DNA of 6,957 nucleotides from DAOVQB01 sp023128935. Its GTDB lineage: Bacteria > Eisenbacteria > RBG-16-71-46 > CAIMUX01 > WJJG01. The DNA is taken from assembly GCA_030628905.1 (NCBI GenBank), contig DAOVQB010000228.1, positions 1 through 6,957 of the forward strand, read 5' to 3'. This document shows positions 1 through 5,893 of this stretch, piece by piece. The translations under genes were made by a program, and so were the position numbers. Within the stretch, counting starts at the first letter, position 1, and each line of letters begins with the position of its first letter. The notes under the pieces were generated by a model, which was given only the letters and a program-made list of their open reading frames with translations, searched no databases and had not been told where the DNA came from.

Positions 1-1143
1 ACCGTCCTCCAATAGGGAAGCGACTGTGAAGTCCCGTCCCAACACCTTCTCGGTTTGAGCAGTGACGCCCATTTCCAGGATGCCCTTGATCTCATGATCG
101 AGTACTCCATCTGGAAGGCGTCCGTCGGAGATGACATAGCGCAGGATGCCGCCCAGCTCAGGCTTGGCCTCAAACAGAGTGGGGGCGTGCCCCAGACGGG
201 CCAGGTAGTAGGCGACCGTGAGTCCTTCGGCGCCCGCGCCGATGACGGCTGTGCGCTTGCCCGAATCGGGGTTCTTGTAGGGGTTGATGTGTTTCCCGGT
301 GCGCAGCTCGTAGTCTGCGACGAAGCGCTTGAGCGGATTGATTCCAACTGGTTCATCCTCGGCCAAATGGCGGCGGCAATCGAGTTCGCAGGGGGCCGGG
401 CAGATACGCCCGCAGATGAGCGGCAGCGGGCATTTCTCCTTGATAATGCGCAGGGCCTCCTCGAAGCGGCCATGCTTGATCTCGCGGATATAGCCGGGGA
501 TGTCAATCCCGGTGGGACAAGCACGCTGACAGGGGGCGGTGCACTCATCGCTGTTGTACTCATCCAGGATACGTCGTGTTGATGAGGTCAGGGAGATGAT
601 ACCCTTCGGGCACGCCTTGGCGCACGCTCCGCAGCCGACGCAGTTGTTCGGATTGAAGCGGGGGAGGTGGTCATCGCCTATCGAGAGGGCATCGAACTGG
701 CAGGCCTTGACGCAACTGCCGAGGCCGATGCAGCCAATGGGGCAGAGCTTACTGCCGCCGAAGAGCGCAACAGCGGCATGGCAGTCCATCGCGCCGTTGT
801 ACCGGTAGATTAGATCCGCATCCTCGCTGCCGTAGGTGCAACTCGTCTGGGCAAGTTCGGGTTCCTTGGCCTCGACCTTGATGCCCATGACCGCGCCGAC
901 CGCGACAGCTGTCTCAAGACCGCCCACAACACAGACATTCGCTTCGGCTTTGCGGGCGACAATTGCCTCGGCGCAAGCTCGGCATCCCGCATAACCACAG
1001 CCGCCGCAGTTGGCGCCAGGCAAGGCATTCTCGACCGCGCCGATCAGCGGGTCCTCCTTCACGTAGAAGATCCGGGAGGCCACACCAAGAACAATGGCCG
1101 CCAGCGCCCCCAGTCCACCCAGAAAAACCAGAGCTATTGCCAT
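1..1143 (-). CDS. rnfB: Rnf complex subunit B fused to a GltD-like flavoprotein domain (truncated by window edge)
   Basis: The first 381 codons are present with no stop; the gene continues past base 1. Residues 2-21 form the N-terminal membrane anchor. Cys46/49/54/71 make the RnfB-type [4Fe-4S] motif (LPGANCGGCGYAGC). Cys134/138/144/148 and Cys168/171/174/178 fit two further ferredoxin-type clusters. From residue about 195 the protein becomes like the small subunit of glutamate synthase (GltD) and NfnB: Cys201/205/209 with PTGIDIPGYI, then PLPLICGRICPAPCELDC (239-256), a dinucleotide-binding loop VIGAGAEGL (300-308, Gly302/304/307) and LGGILRY...RLP..VLD (330-349). That family binds FAD and NAD(P)H; the pyridine-nucleotide half would lie beyond the window. 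Plain RnfB proteins end after the ferredoxin part. ATG 1143 has AGGAA (1151-1155) 7 bases upstream. RnfB is normally where ferredoxin docks. Confidence 0.95.
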   Translation of the reverse strand, partial: MAIALVFLGGLGALAAIVLGVASRIFYVKEDPLIGAVENALPGANCGGCGYAGCRACAEAIVARKAEANVCVVGGLETAVAVGAVMGIKVEAKEPELAQTSCTYGSEDADLIYRYNGAMDCHAAVALFGGSKLCPIGCIGLGSCVKACQFDALSIGDDHLPRFNPNNCVGCGACAKACPKGIISLTSSTRRILDEYNSDECTAPCQRACPTGIDIPGYIREIKHGRFEEALRIIKEKCPLPLICGRICPAPCELDCRRHLAEDEPVGINPLKRFVADYELRTGKHINPYKNPDSGKRTAVIGAGAEGLTVAYYLARLGHAPTLFEAKPELGGILRYVISDGRLPDGVLDHEIKGILEMGVTAQTEKVLGRDFTVASLLEDG

Positions 1144-1198
1144 CTGTGGATTCCTATGCTTCCGACTCCGGAACTCTCGAACCAAACACCTTCAGTAC

Positions 1199-1310
1199 CA
1201 AGGCCTCCAAACCCGAGGCCTCGCAACCTCAAGCCTTCAATCTCAAGGTCTCCTAACCGGAGGCCTCGCAACCTCAAGCCTTCAATCTCAAGGCCTCCAA
1301 ACCCACGCCT
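1199..1310. repeat. 45-bp tandem repeat between rnfA and rnfB
   Basis: Copies 1215-1259 and 1260-1304 share the 45-bp period; their first 34 bases are identical and the remaining 11 vary at a few positions. A partial copy (1199-1214) precedes them. Each unit divides into roughly four 11-base blocks. On the mRNA strand it carries AGATTGAAGG and TTGAGG, close to the AGATTGAGG and TTGAG of the repeat on the other side of rnfA. It ends just before the rnfA stop codon. Confidence 0.92.
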
Positions 1311-1311
1311 T

Positions 1312-1884
1312 CTAGGCCATGCCCTTGAACCCCATGAAGGCCAGAGACATGAGCCCGGCCGTGATCAGGGCGATGGCGGTATCCTGCAACGGCTGCGGAA
1401 TGCGCGCCGTCCGGAACCGTTCCCGCAAACCTGCAAAGAGCACCAATGCCAGCGCAAAGCCGGCGGCACTGGCGATCGAGAAGATCACCATCTCAACAAA
1501 TCTGTAATCGTTCTTCACACTGATGAGTGCAACGCCGAGGATTGCGCAGTTTGTCGTGATCAGTGGCAGGAAGATACCGAGTGCCTGATACAGGGCAGGC
1601 AGCGTTTTTTTCATGAATATCTCGATGAACTGGACCAGTGCAGCTATGACCAGGATGAAGGCGATCGTCTGCAGGTGCACCAAATTGAAGGGAACCAGGA
1701 TGTTTCGGCTGACAAGCCAGGTGATGGCCGAAGCCACCGTCATGGTGAAGATCACCGCCATCCCCATGCCAATGGCGGTTTCCATGCGCTTCGAGACACC
1801 CAGGAAAGGACAGTTGCCAAGGTATTGGGCCAGCAGGATGTTCTTGACGAGAATCGCACTGATGACGAGCAGGATCAAGTTCAC
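1312..1884 (-). CDS. rnfA: Rnf complex membrane subunit A
   Basis: A 190-residue integral membrane protein of the RnfA/NqrE family with six expected helices. Conserved segments are the N-terminal ILVKNILLAQYLGNCPFLGVS (residues 11-31), METAIGMGMAV, PLITTNCAILG (107-117) and the final TAGLMSLAFMGF. Cys25 and Cys113 are the ligand pair for the [2Fe-2S] cluster shared with RnfE. The start codon is GTG at 1884, with GGAGG (1890-1894) 5 bases before it. An out-of-frame ATG (1886-1884) directly followed by TGA overlaps the GTG. The gene is flanked on both sides by tandem-repeat DNA, which contributes the upstream region of its ribosome binding site. The sequence shows nothing unusual within the protein. 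Confidence 0.97.
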   Translation of the reverse strand: MNLILLVISAILVKNILLAQYLGNCPFLGVSKRMETAIGMGMAVIFTMTVASAITWLVSRNILVPFNLVHLQTIAFILVIAALVQFIEIFMKKTLPALYQALGIFLPLITTNCAILGVALISVKNDYRFVEMVIFSIASAAGFALALVLFAGLRERFRTARIPQPLQDTAIALITAGLMSLAFMGFKGMA

Positions 1885-1889
1885 ATCTA

Positions 1890-2036
1890 CCTCCGACTCC
1901 GGCTCAACCTAAATCTGGAACTCAAACTCCAAACTCAACCTCAATCTAGAACTCAAACTCCAAACTCAACCTCAATCTAGAACTCAAACTCCGGCTCAAC
2001 CTCCGACTCAACCTCAATCTAGAACTCAAACTCCAA
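1890..2036. repeat. 31-bp tandem repeat between rnfE and rnfA
   Basis: Copies 1919-1949 and 1950-1980 are identical 31-mers. A 42-base variant (1981-2022, equal to 31 + 11) and a partial copy (2023-2034) follow, and a degenerate copy lies at about 1891-1918. The mRNA-sense strand is almost free of C and repeats GGAG and GAGG, so it should be unstructured and resembles serial ribosome binding sites ahead of rnfA. Each unit holds the palindrome TCTAGA or a variant of it. It fills nearly the whole 160-base gap. Confidence 0.92.
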
Positions 2037-2044
2037 CCACCGGA

Positions 2045-2656
2045 TCAGTCGCTCGTTCTGATCCGGTTGCGGAAGCGATCGAAAGCGTTCATCAAGAACA
2101 GCAGAATGCCCAAGCCTACAAAGGCGCCTGGGGCCTTGGCCATGAATCCAAACGGTTCGTAGGAGGGTCCAAAGACACTTGCCCCGAAGAATGTGCCCGC
2201 ACCCAGGATCTCACGCACGCCACCCAGTACAGCCAGCGAGAGGGTAAAACCGAGTCCCACGCCAAGTCCGTCGACGGCCGATAGGTGGATGGGGTTCTTG
2301 GCGGCGAAGGCCTCCGCACGACCCAGAATGATACAGTTGACCACGATGAGTGGGATGAAGATGCCCAGACTCTGCGAGAGCGTGAAGAAGAAGGCCTTCA
2401 TGACCAGCTCTACGATGACTACGAAAGAAGCGATCAGTACAATGAAGCAGGCGATGCGTACTTTCTGCGGGATGATCTTGCGCAGCAGCGAAACCAGGAC
2501 ATTAGACCAGAAGAGCACGAACGTTGTCGCCAGTCCCATGCCGATACCGTTCTCGACTGTGGTGGTCACGGCCAATACTGGGCATAGGCCCAGCACCAGG
2601 CGGAAAGGCGGGAGCTGTGTCGTGAATCCTTTGGTGAACTCCTTGACGATTCTCAT
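2045..2656 (-). CDS. rnfE: Rnf complex membrane subunit E
   Basis: A 203-residue integral membrane protein of the RnfE/NqrD family with six expected helices. It is highly conserved: KEFTKGF at the N-terminus, LGLCPVLAVTT (22-32), NGIGMGLATTFVL, IPLIVVNCIILGRAEAF (101-117) and DGLGVGLGFTLSL. Cys25 and Cys108 are the two conserved cysteines which, with the matching pair in RnfA, hold the [2Fe-2S] cluster in the middle of the membrane. RnfA and RnfE form a pseudo-symmetric pair thought to carry electrons across the membrane during ion pumping. ATG 2656 is preceded by AGGAGA (2662-2667) with a 5-base spacer. The same ribosome binding site and first codons occur again 63 bases upstream, so rnfE follows a decoy start. 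Confidence 0.97.
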   Translation of the reverse strand: MRIVKEFTKGFTTQLPPFRLVLGLCPVLAVTTTVENGIGMGLATTFVLFWSNVLVSLLRKIIPQKVRIACFIVLIASFVVIVELVMKAFFFTLSQSLGIFIPLIVVNCIILGRAEAFAAKNPIHLSAVDGLGVGLGFTLSLAVLGGVREILGAGTFFGASVFGPSYEPFGFMAKAPGAFVGLGILLFLMNAFDRFRNRIRTSD

Positions 2657-2769
2657 GCCCGTCTCCTACTTGAGATCTATGATCCAGAGCGATTTTCTGC
2701 TGCCCATGACGATTCTCATGCCCGTCTCCTACTTGAGAGCTATGATCCGGAGCGGTTCTCTGCCGCCCA
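2644..2769 (-). repeat. 63-bp tandem duplication spanning rnfG end and rnfE start
   Basis: Two adjacent 63-bp copies, 2644-2706 and 2707-2769, differ at 5 positions. Each contains the rnfG C-terminal codons and stop, the spacer, AGGAGACGGGC and the rnfE start. The upstream copy (2707-2769) serves rnfG and the downstream copy (2644-2706) serves rnfE. Four of the five differences fall at third codon positions of the rnfG reading frame and are synonymous; the fifth is after the stop. Confidence 0.95.
2666..2719 (-). CDS. Vestigial 17-codon mini-ORF from duplicated rnfE start
   Basis: ATG 2719 begins with the same four codons as rnfE (M-R-I-V) and has its own AGGAGA (2725-2730) with the same 5-base spacer, because it lies in the upstream copy of a 63-bp tandem duplication. 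After the repeat junction it reads through the second copy in another frame and stops at TAG 2668-2666. That stop overlaps the AGGAGA of the real rnfE. It could be translated as a short leader that couples rnfG and rnfE translation, or could simply be a by-product of the duplication. No function is recognised for the peptide. Confidence 0.35.
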   Translation of the reverse strand: MRIVMGSRKSLWIIDLK

Positions 2770-3351
2770 TTTGGGGATCTCGTCTTTATGTTGTAGGATG
2801 AACTGCACCGCTTTGCTGACTCCGTCGACGACGGCCGTGCTGGTGTATGTGGCCCCGGAGACTGCCGCAATGTCGCCCCCCGCTGTCTGTAGGCGGAACG
2901 TTGTGCCAGTGATCGGCAACCCGGAGTAGCTGCGAAGGTAGGAGGGTTCTGCCACGCGCGTTCCCACTCCAGGCGTTTCGGAATGTCCTGTGACGCGCAC
3001 CCCATTGATTTCCCCCGACGTGAAGTCCACGGCAGTCATCACGCTGACGTTGCCGCTATAGCCGCCCTGGCCTACGGTCTCCATAGCCACAGCAGTGCAC
3101 GTGCCGTTCTCGATCCAGGGGTAGAAGCGCCAGGGTTGCCCATCGACCTCCGCAGTGAAGGCATGTCCCAGGGGATCGTGGGGGTCATCCAACTCAATCC
3201 CATATACAGCCAGGACGGCAGGACCCCGCACGTAGAACTCCTCTTGGCTGGCAATCTGTTCTGCCAGGCCCCTATTGAGCGCCGTCAGGGCAAAGGATGA
3301 GAGCAGGCAGATAGCCGTCAGCACCACAAACATCTTGACTAGTTCGCTCAT
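2740..3351 (-). CDS. rnfG: Rnf complex flavoprotein subunit G
   Basis: A 203-residue subunit with one N-terminal membrane helix (about residues 6-25) and an extracytoplasmic FMN-binding domain, the usual size for the family. Two family motifs are intact: GHSETPGVG (122-130), and SGATYTS (165-171), in which Thr168 is the predicted site of covalent FMN attachment by ApbE. No apbE lies in this window, so the flavin transferase must be encoded elsewhere. In this operon RnfG is the likely redox contact for the outer cytochrome (inference). ATG 3351 overlaps the end of rnfD by 4 bases; GGAGG (3362-3366), inside the last codons of rnfD, is its ribosome binding site. Its last nine codons and stop lie in the upstream copy of a 63-bp tandem duplication; the downstream copy still spells the same C-terminal residues with only synonymous differences. 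Confidence 0.95.
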   Translation of the reverse strand: MSELVKMFVVLTAICLLSSFALTALNRGLAEQIASQEEFYVRGPAVLAVYGIELDDPHDPLGHAFTAEVDGQPWRFYPWIENGTCTAVAMETVGQGGYSGNVSVMTAVDFTSGEINGVRVTGHSETPGVGTRVAEPSYLRSYSGLPITGTTFRLQTAGGDIAAVSGATYTSTAVVDGVSKAVQFILQHKDEIPKWAAENRSGS

Positions 3352-4316
3352 CGCGCCGGCACCTCCACTTCAATCACTTGCGGGTGGATCTTGTCGATCA
3401 GCGGGTGGGCCAGATTCATTAGGAGCACGGCGAACACGGTTCCGTCGGGCCAGATACCGAAGCTGCGGATGAGGACCGTCAGGAGCCCGCATCCGATGCC
3501 GAAGACTACCTGCGCCCAGCCATTGACCGGTGAGGTCGTAAAATCGGTGGCTAGGAAGAAAGCCGCGAAGACCACCATTCCCGAGAGGAGATGAAACAGC
3601 GGTCCCGGGTAAGCCGCGGGTGCGGCCAGATGGAAGATCCATGCAGTCACGAAGACGGACCCGAGGAAGGCCAGTGGGATGCGCCAGGCAATGAAGCCGC
3701 GCAGCAGCAGGTACAGGCCGCCAATCAGCAACCACAGGATCATCGAGGAGCCAACTCCGCCGAGCTGTTGGCCCATGAAGAGATCACCCAAGGAAAAGGC
3801 CTGGGTAGCCTCAACCCCGAAGCTTCTCCAGGCAACCAGCGGTTCAAGGGCGGCGAAGTTGAGCTGGCAGTTCGCCAACTGGCTCGCTGCATTGAGCCGC
3901 CCGGGCCAGGAGATCAAGAGGATGGCATAACTCAGGAGCGGTGGGCTGAAGGGATAGCCTCCCAAGCCGCCAAAGAAATGCTTGCCGAACGGAACCATGA
4001 GCAGCGCGGCCACCAGCACGAGCCACCATGGTGTCCCCGCATGCAGCAGCATCCCGAGCATGAGACCTTGTGCCAGCACAGAACCATCGGCCAGGCATAT
4101 CTGCTGATTCCTGAGCCGCGCGCAGATCCACTCGAGGATCACAGCGCTGCCCGTTGCCAAGAGGAGTGTCCGCAGGCCTTCGGTTCCCCACAGCAAGCAG
4201 CCGGCGATCGCGGCCGGCAGAAGCGCGATAAACTGACTCAGGTAGATCTCAGATACGCTGCTCCCGTCGTGGGTATGGGGCGAGACCGCCACACTCAGCA
4301 GCGGAGGGCGTTTCAT
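3348..4316 (-). CDS. rnfD: Rnf complex membrane subunit D
   Basis: A 322-residue polytopic membrane protein of the NqrB/RnfD family, part of the ion-translocating core. Family marks are KHFFGGLGGYPFSPP (residues 112-126), a version of the usual K-x-x-GGLG-x-N-PFNPA segment, SPHTHDG near the N-terminus, and FFLATDFTTSPVNGWAQ, which matches the family F-x-ATDPVT-x-P stretch. At least eight hydrophobic helices are evident. RnfD normally carries FMN on the Thr of [ST]-x-A-T-P-L; the matching segment here appears to be V-E-A-T-Q-A with Thr171, so the Thr is kept but its surroundings are not. ATG 4316 has GGAGG at 4323-4327, 6 bases upstream. Its TGA overlaps the rnfG start by 4 bases (ATGA), suggesting translational coupling. 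It is separated from rnfC by 153 bases of repeat-bearing DNA. Confidence 0.95.
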   Translation of the reverse strand: MKRPPLLSVAVSPHTHDGSSVSEIYLSQFIALLPAAIAGCLLWGTEGLRTLLLATGSAVILEWICARLRNQQICLADGSVLAQGLMLGMLLHAGTPWWLVLVAALLMVPFGKHFFGGLGGYPFSPPLLSYAILLISWPGRLNAASQLANCQLNFAALEPLVAWRSFGVEATQAFSLGDLFMGQQLGGVGSSMILWLLIGGLYLLLRGFIAWRIPLAFLGSVFVTAWIFHLAAPAAYPGPLFHLLSGMVVFAAFFLATDFTTSPVNGWAQVVFGIGCGLLTVLIRSFGIWPDGTVFAVLLMNLAHPLIDKIHPQVIEVEVPAR

Positions 4317-4355
4317 TCTATTCCTCCAACCTCTCCAGTTCTCGACGTGACCTCA

Positions 4356-4437
4356 CCAACTATCTGAACCCGTCTCACTCCCGGGCTGTGGGTATGCCAA
4401 CTATCTGAGCCCGTCTCACTCCTGGCCTGTGGGTTTG
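4356..4437. repeat. 41-bp direct tandem repeat between rnfC and rnfD
   Basis: Two adjacent 41-bp copies, 4356-4396 and 4397-4437, differ at 4 positions. They lie in the 153-base gap between the rnfC stop and the rnfD ribosome binding site. Neither copy contains a start codon with a good ribosome binding site leading into rnfD, so this looks like spacer DNA or an untranslated RNA element. Confidence 0.9.
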
Positions 4438-4469
4438 CCCTGTTCATCAGGTTCTGAGCGCGCCTTACC

Positions 4470-5795
4470 TTAAGTTTCCGTCTCACCTTCGGCTTCCGCT
4501 TCTTCCTCCTTCTCCAGGAGGGTCTTCTGGTGGCTTATGACGCCAAACCGCATGTATTGGACCAGTGGGCGCCGCACCGGGCAGACATATGCGCAGATCC
4601 CGCACTCGATGCATGCTTTTGCCCCATTTTCATAGGCTTCCTCTCCGAAACCGAACTCTGCCAAGCGCGCCACGAGATTGACCTGGATGCTGACCGGACA
4701 GACCCGCACGCAGCTGCCGCAGTTGGTGCATGCATGTTCCTGGAGATGAACGATGCTTTCTGCCGGGATGACTGTCAGGCCATCTGTGCCGAGCGTGACC
4801 GGGGCCTGCATATCGAACTGCGCATGCCCCTGCCAGTGGGCGCCCAGGAGTACGCGGTCTCCATCCTCTACGACGATATCCAGCTGTTCCAGAACATGCC
4901 CGATGGGGGTGCCCAAACGCGTCGAGACAGTCACCGGCCCTTGCAGCCCCTTGCCAGCAACAGTGAGGAGCTTCTCGAAGCGGGGGAGTCCCCTTTTCAG
5001 GGAAGCTCCCGCGAAGGCCGCATTCTCAGCCGTCAGCATCAGAATGCCCGCCTCACGTGCGGCGGGGATAGTGAGATTCCCGGTCCCGGCGATGTGAGCC
5101 AGCACGACCCGCCAGTGGTTCTGTGGATAGCGGTCGGTGACGCCACGGATCTCAACCCCTGGGAATTTCTCAGCCGCACTGTCCTGAAGAGACTGCGGCA
5201 CCACGAGCAGGATGCGAGCATCCGCGGCCAAACGCCGCATGGCATTGATGCTTTCGGCTAGGTCGCCTGCATATTCCCTGAGGAATCGGCTCTGCACTGA
5301 GAGGCCCGGCTCCCGCTCCAAGGCCATGATGACAACAGTGCGGACCGGCAGGCGCTGTTCCGATGGGGCCTGAGCGAGGAGCGCATCCGGCTTCCAGGGT
5401 CCGTCGAAACCGAGATGTGCCAGACCCTCGATAATCTGCTCGCGGGAAGCTGCGCGCAGATCCTCGATGGCCACGGGCTCCATCCAATCATCCTTGCCAG
5501 AGCAGAGGATCTCGATGCCGGGGATCTCCTGGCCGTCGGGGGTAAAGGTCGGATCGATCCGGGTGACTTCGCCGGTGATAGTCGCGTGCACGGCGTGGCC
5601 CGAGGGAGCCGCAGCCACCGGCTGGCCGGATCGGACCTTGTGGCCCACCTTGACAATCGGCTGGAGCTGTTCCCGGCCAGGCCGAGAGAGGGGAATCATG
5701 ACTCTCTCGGGGGGTGTGAGGGTCCGGACTTCGCCATCCCACTCACACGTTGCGACGCGCGGCTTCATGAAGCCGAAAAACCGCCCTTTCCTCAC
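4470..5795 (-). CDS. rnfC: Rnf complex subunit C, with divergent FMN/NADH region
   Basis: A peripheral cytoplasmic subunit of 441 residues. Residues about 42-80 form the N-terminal barrel-sandwich domain (VKVGHKV...SGQPV). An SLBB-like segment follows (TRLGTPIGHVL, about 292-302). Two C-x2-C-x2-C-x3-C motifs bind [4Fe-4S] clusters (Cys356/359/362/366 and Cys395/398/401/405); the second is followed by RRPLVQYMR, typical of RnfC. The tail is acidic. Usual RnfC family signatures are missing: GG[IV]HP near the N-terminus, the glycine-rich GLGGAGFPT loop (here HLGFDGPW, about 128-135), N-x-AECEP (here MALEREP, 157-163) and YPxGGxKQL (here YPQNHWRVV, 223-231). In the family these last three build the FMN/NADH site, so NADH oxidation by this subunit is doubtful. 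GTG at 5795 is chosen because AGGAGA (5802-5807) sits 6 bases before it; ATG 5768 is the alternative start. Confidence 0.9.
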   Translation of the reverse strand: MRKGRFFGFMKPRVATCEWDGEVRTLTPPERVMIPLSRPGREQLQPIVKVGHKVRSGQPVAAAPSGHAVHATITGEVTRIDPTFTPDGQEIPGIEILCSGKDDWMEPVAIEDLRAASREQIIEGLAHLGFDGPWKPDALLAQAPSEQRLPVRTVVIMALEREPGLSVQSRFLREYAGDLAESINAMRRLAADARILLVVPQSLQDSAAEKFPGVEIRGVTDRYPQNHWRVVLAHIAGTGNLTIPAAREAGILMLTAENAAFAGASLKRGLPRFEKLLTVAGKGLQGPVTVSTRLGTPIGHVLEQLDIVVEDGDRVLLGAHWQGHAQFDMQAPVTLGTDGLTVIPAESIVHLQEHACTNCGSCVRVCPVSIQVNLVARLAEFGFGEEAYENGAKACIECGICAYVCPVRRPLVQYMRFGVISHQKTLLEKEEEAEAEGETET

Positions 5796-5818
5796 TGCTC
5801 CTCTCCTACTTGTTCCGC

Positions 5819-5839
5819 GCAACCGGTCCGGGGGGTTGC
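5819..5839 (-). other. Inverted repeat between cytochrome gene and rnfC
   Basis: GCAACC and GGTTGC arms of 6 bases flank a 9-base loop, shortly upstream of the rnfC ribosome binding site. No T-run follows, so it is not an intrinsic terminator. It could stabilise or separate the cytochrome and rnf parts of the message. Confidence 0.35.
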
Positions 5840-5871
5840 TGCCAGCGACCACGGCCTTCCCTGCCCGCGAG

Positions 5872-5885
5872 CGGCCCCCGGGCCG
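5872..5885 (-). other. G+C-rich hairpin just after the cytochrome stop codon
   Basis: CGGCCC and GGGCCG pair as a 6-base stem with a 2-base loop (or 5 with 4), starting 8 bases after the cytochrome TAG. There is no U-tract. It may act as an RNA-stability or partial-attenuation element that raises cytochrome over Rnf subunit output; this is inference from position. Confidence 0.35.
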
Positions 5886-5893
5886 TAGGTCGA

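Noticed and set aside
1156..1980. A 274-codon open frame on the plus strand with Pro/Arg/Ser-rich repeats at its start
   Set aside because: It is antisense to rnfA, whose protein is unmistakable, and its repeats are just the 45-bp and 31-bp intergenic repeats read as codons. It shows no family motif.
1199..2036. Repeats resembling a CRISPR array
   Set aside because: Units are contiguous with no unique spacers, repeat lengths differ between sites, and no cas genes are present.
3591..4367. A 258-codon open frame on the plus strand
   Set aside because: It is antisense to rnfD and rich in Gln, Glu and His as expected for the complement of a membrane protein gene.
2657..4417. GCCCGTCTC shared by the 63-bp and 41-bp repeats
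   Set aside because: Only nine bases are shared; in the 63-bp repeat it is the rnfE ribosome binding site, so the match may be chance.
4530..5261. A 243-codon open frame on the plus strand
   Set aside because: It is antisense to rnfC, whose Fe-S motifs are clear; no recognisable protein.
5793..5852. Longer rnfC starting at GTG 5852
   Set aside because: The extra residues are not typical of RnfC, and the strong AGGAGA at 5802-5807 fits the GTG at 5795.
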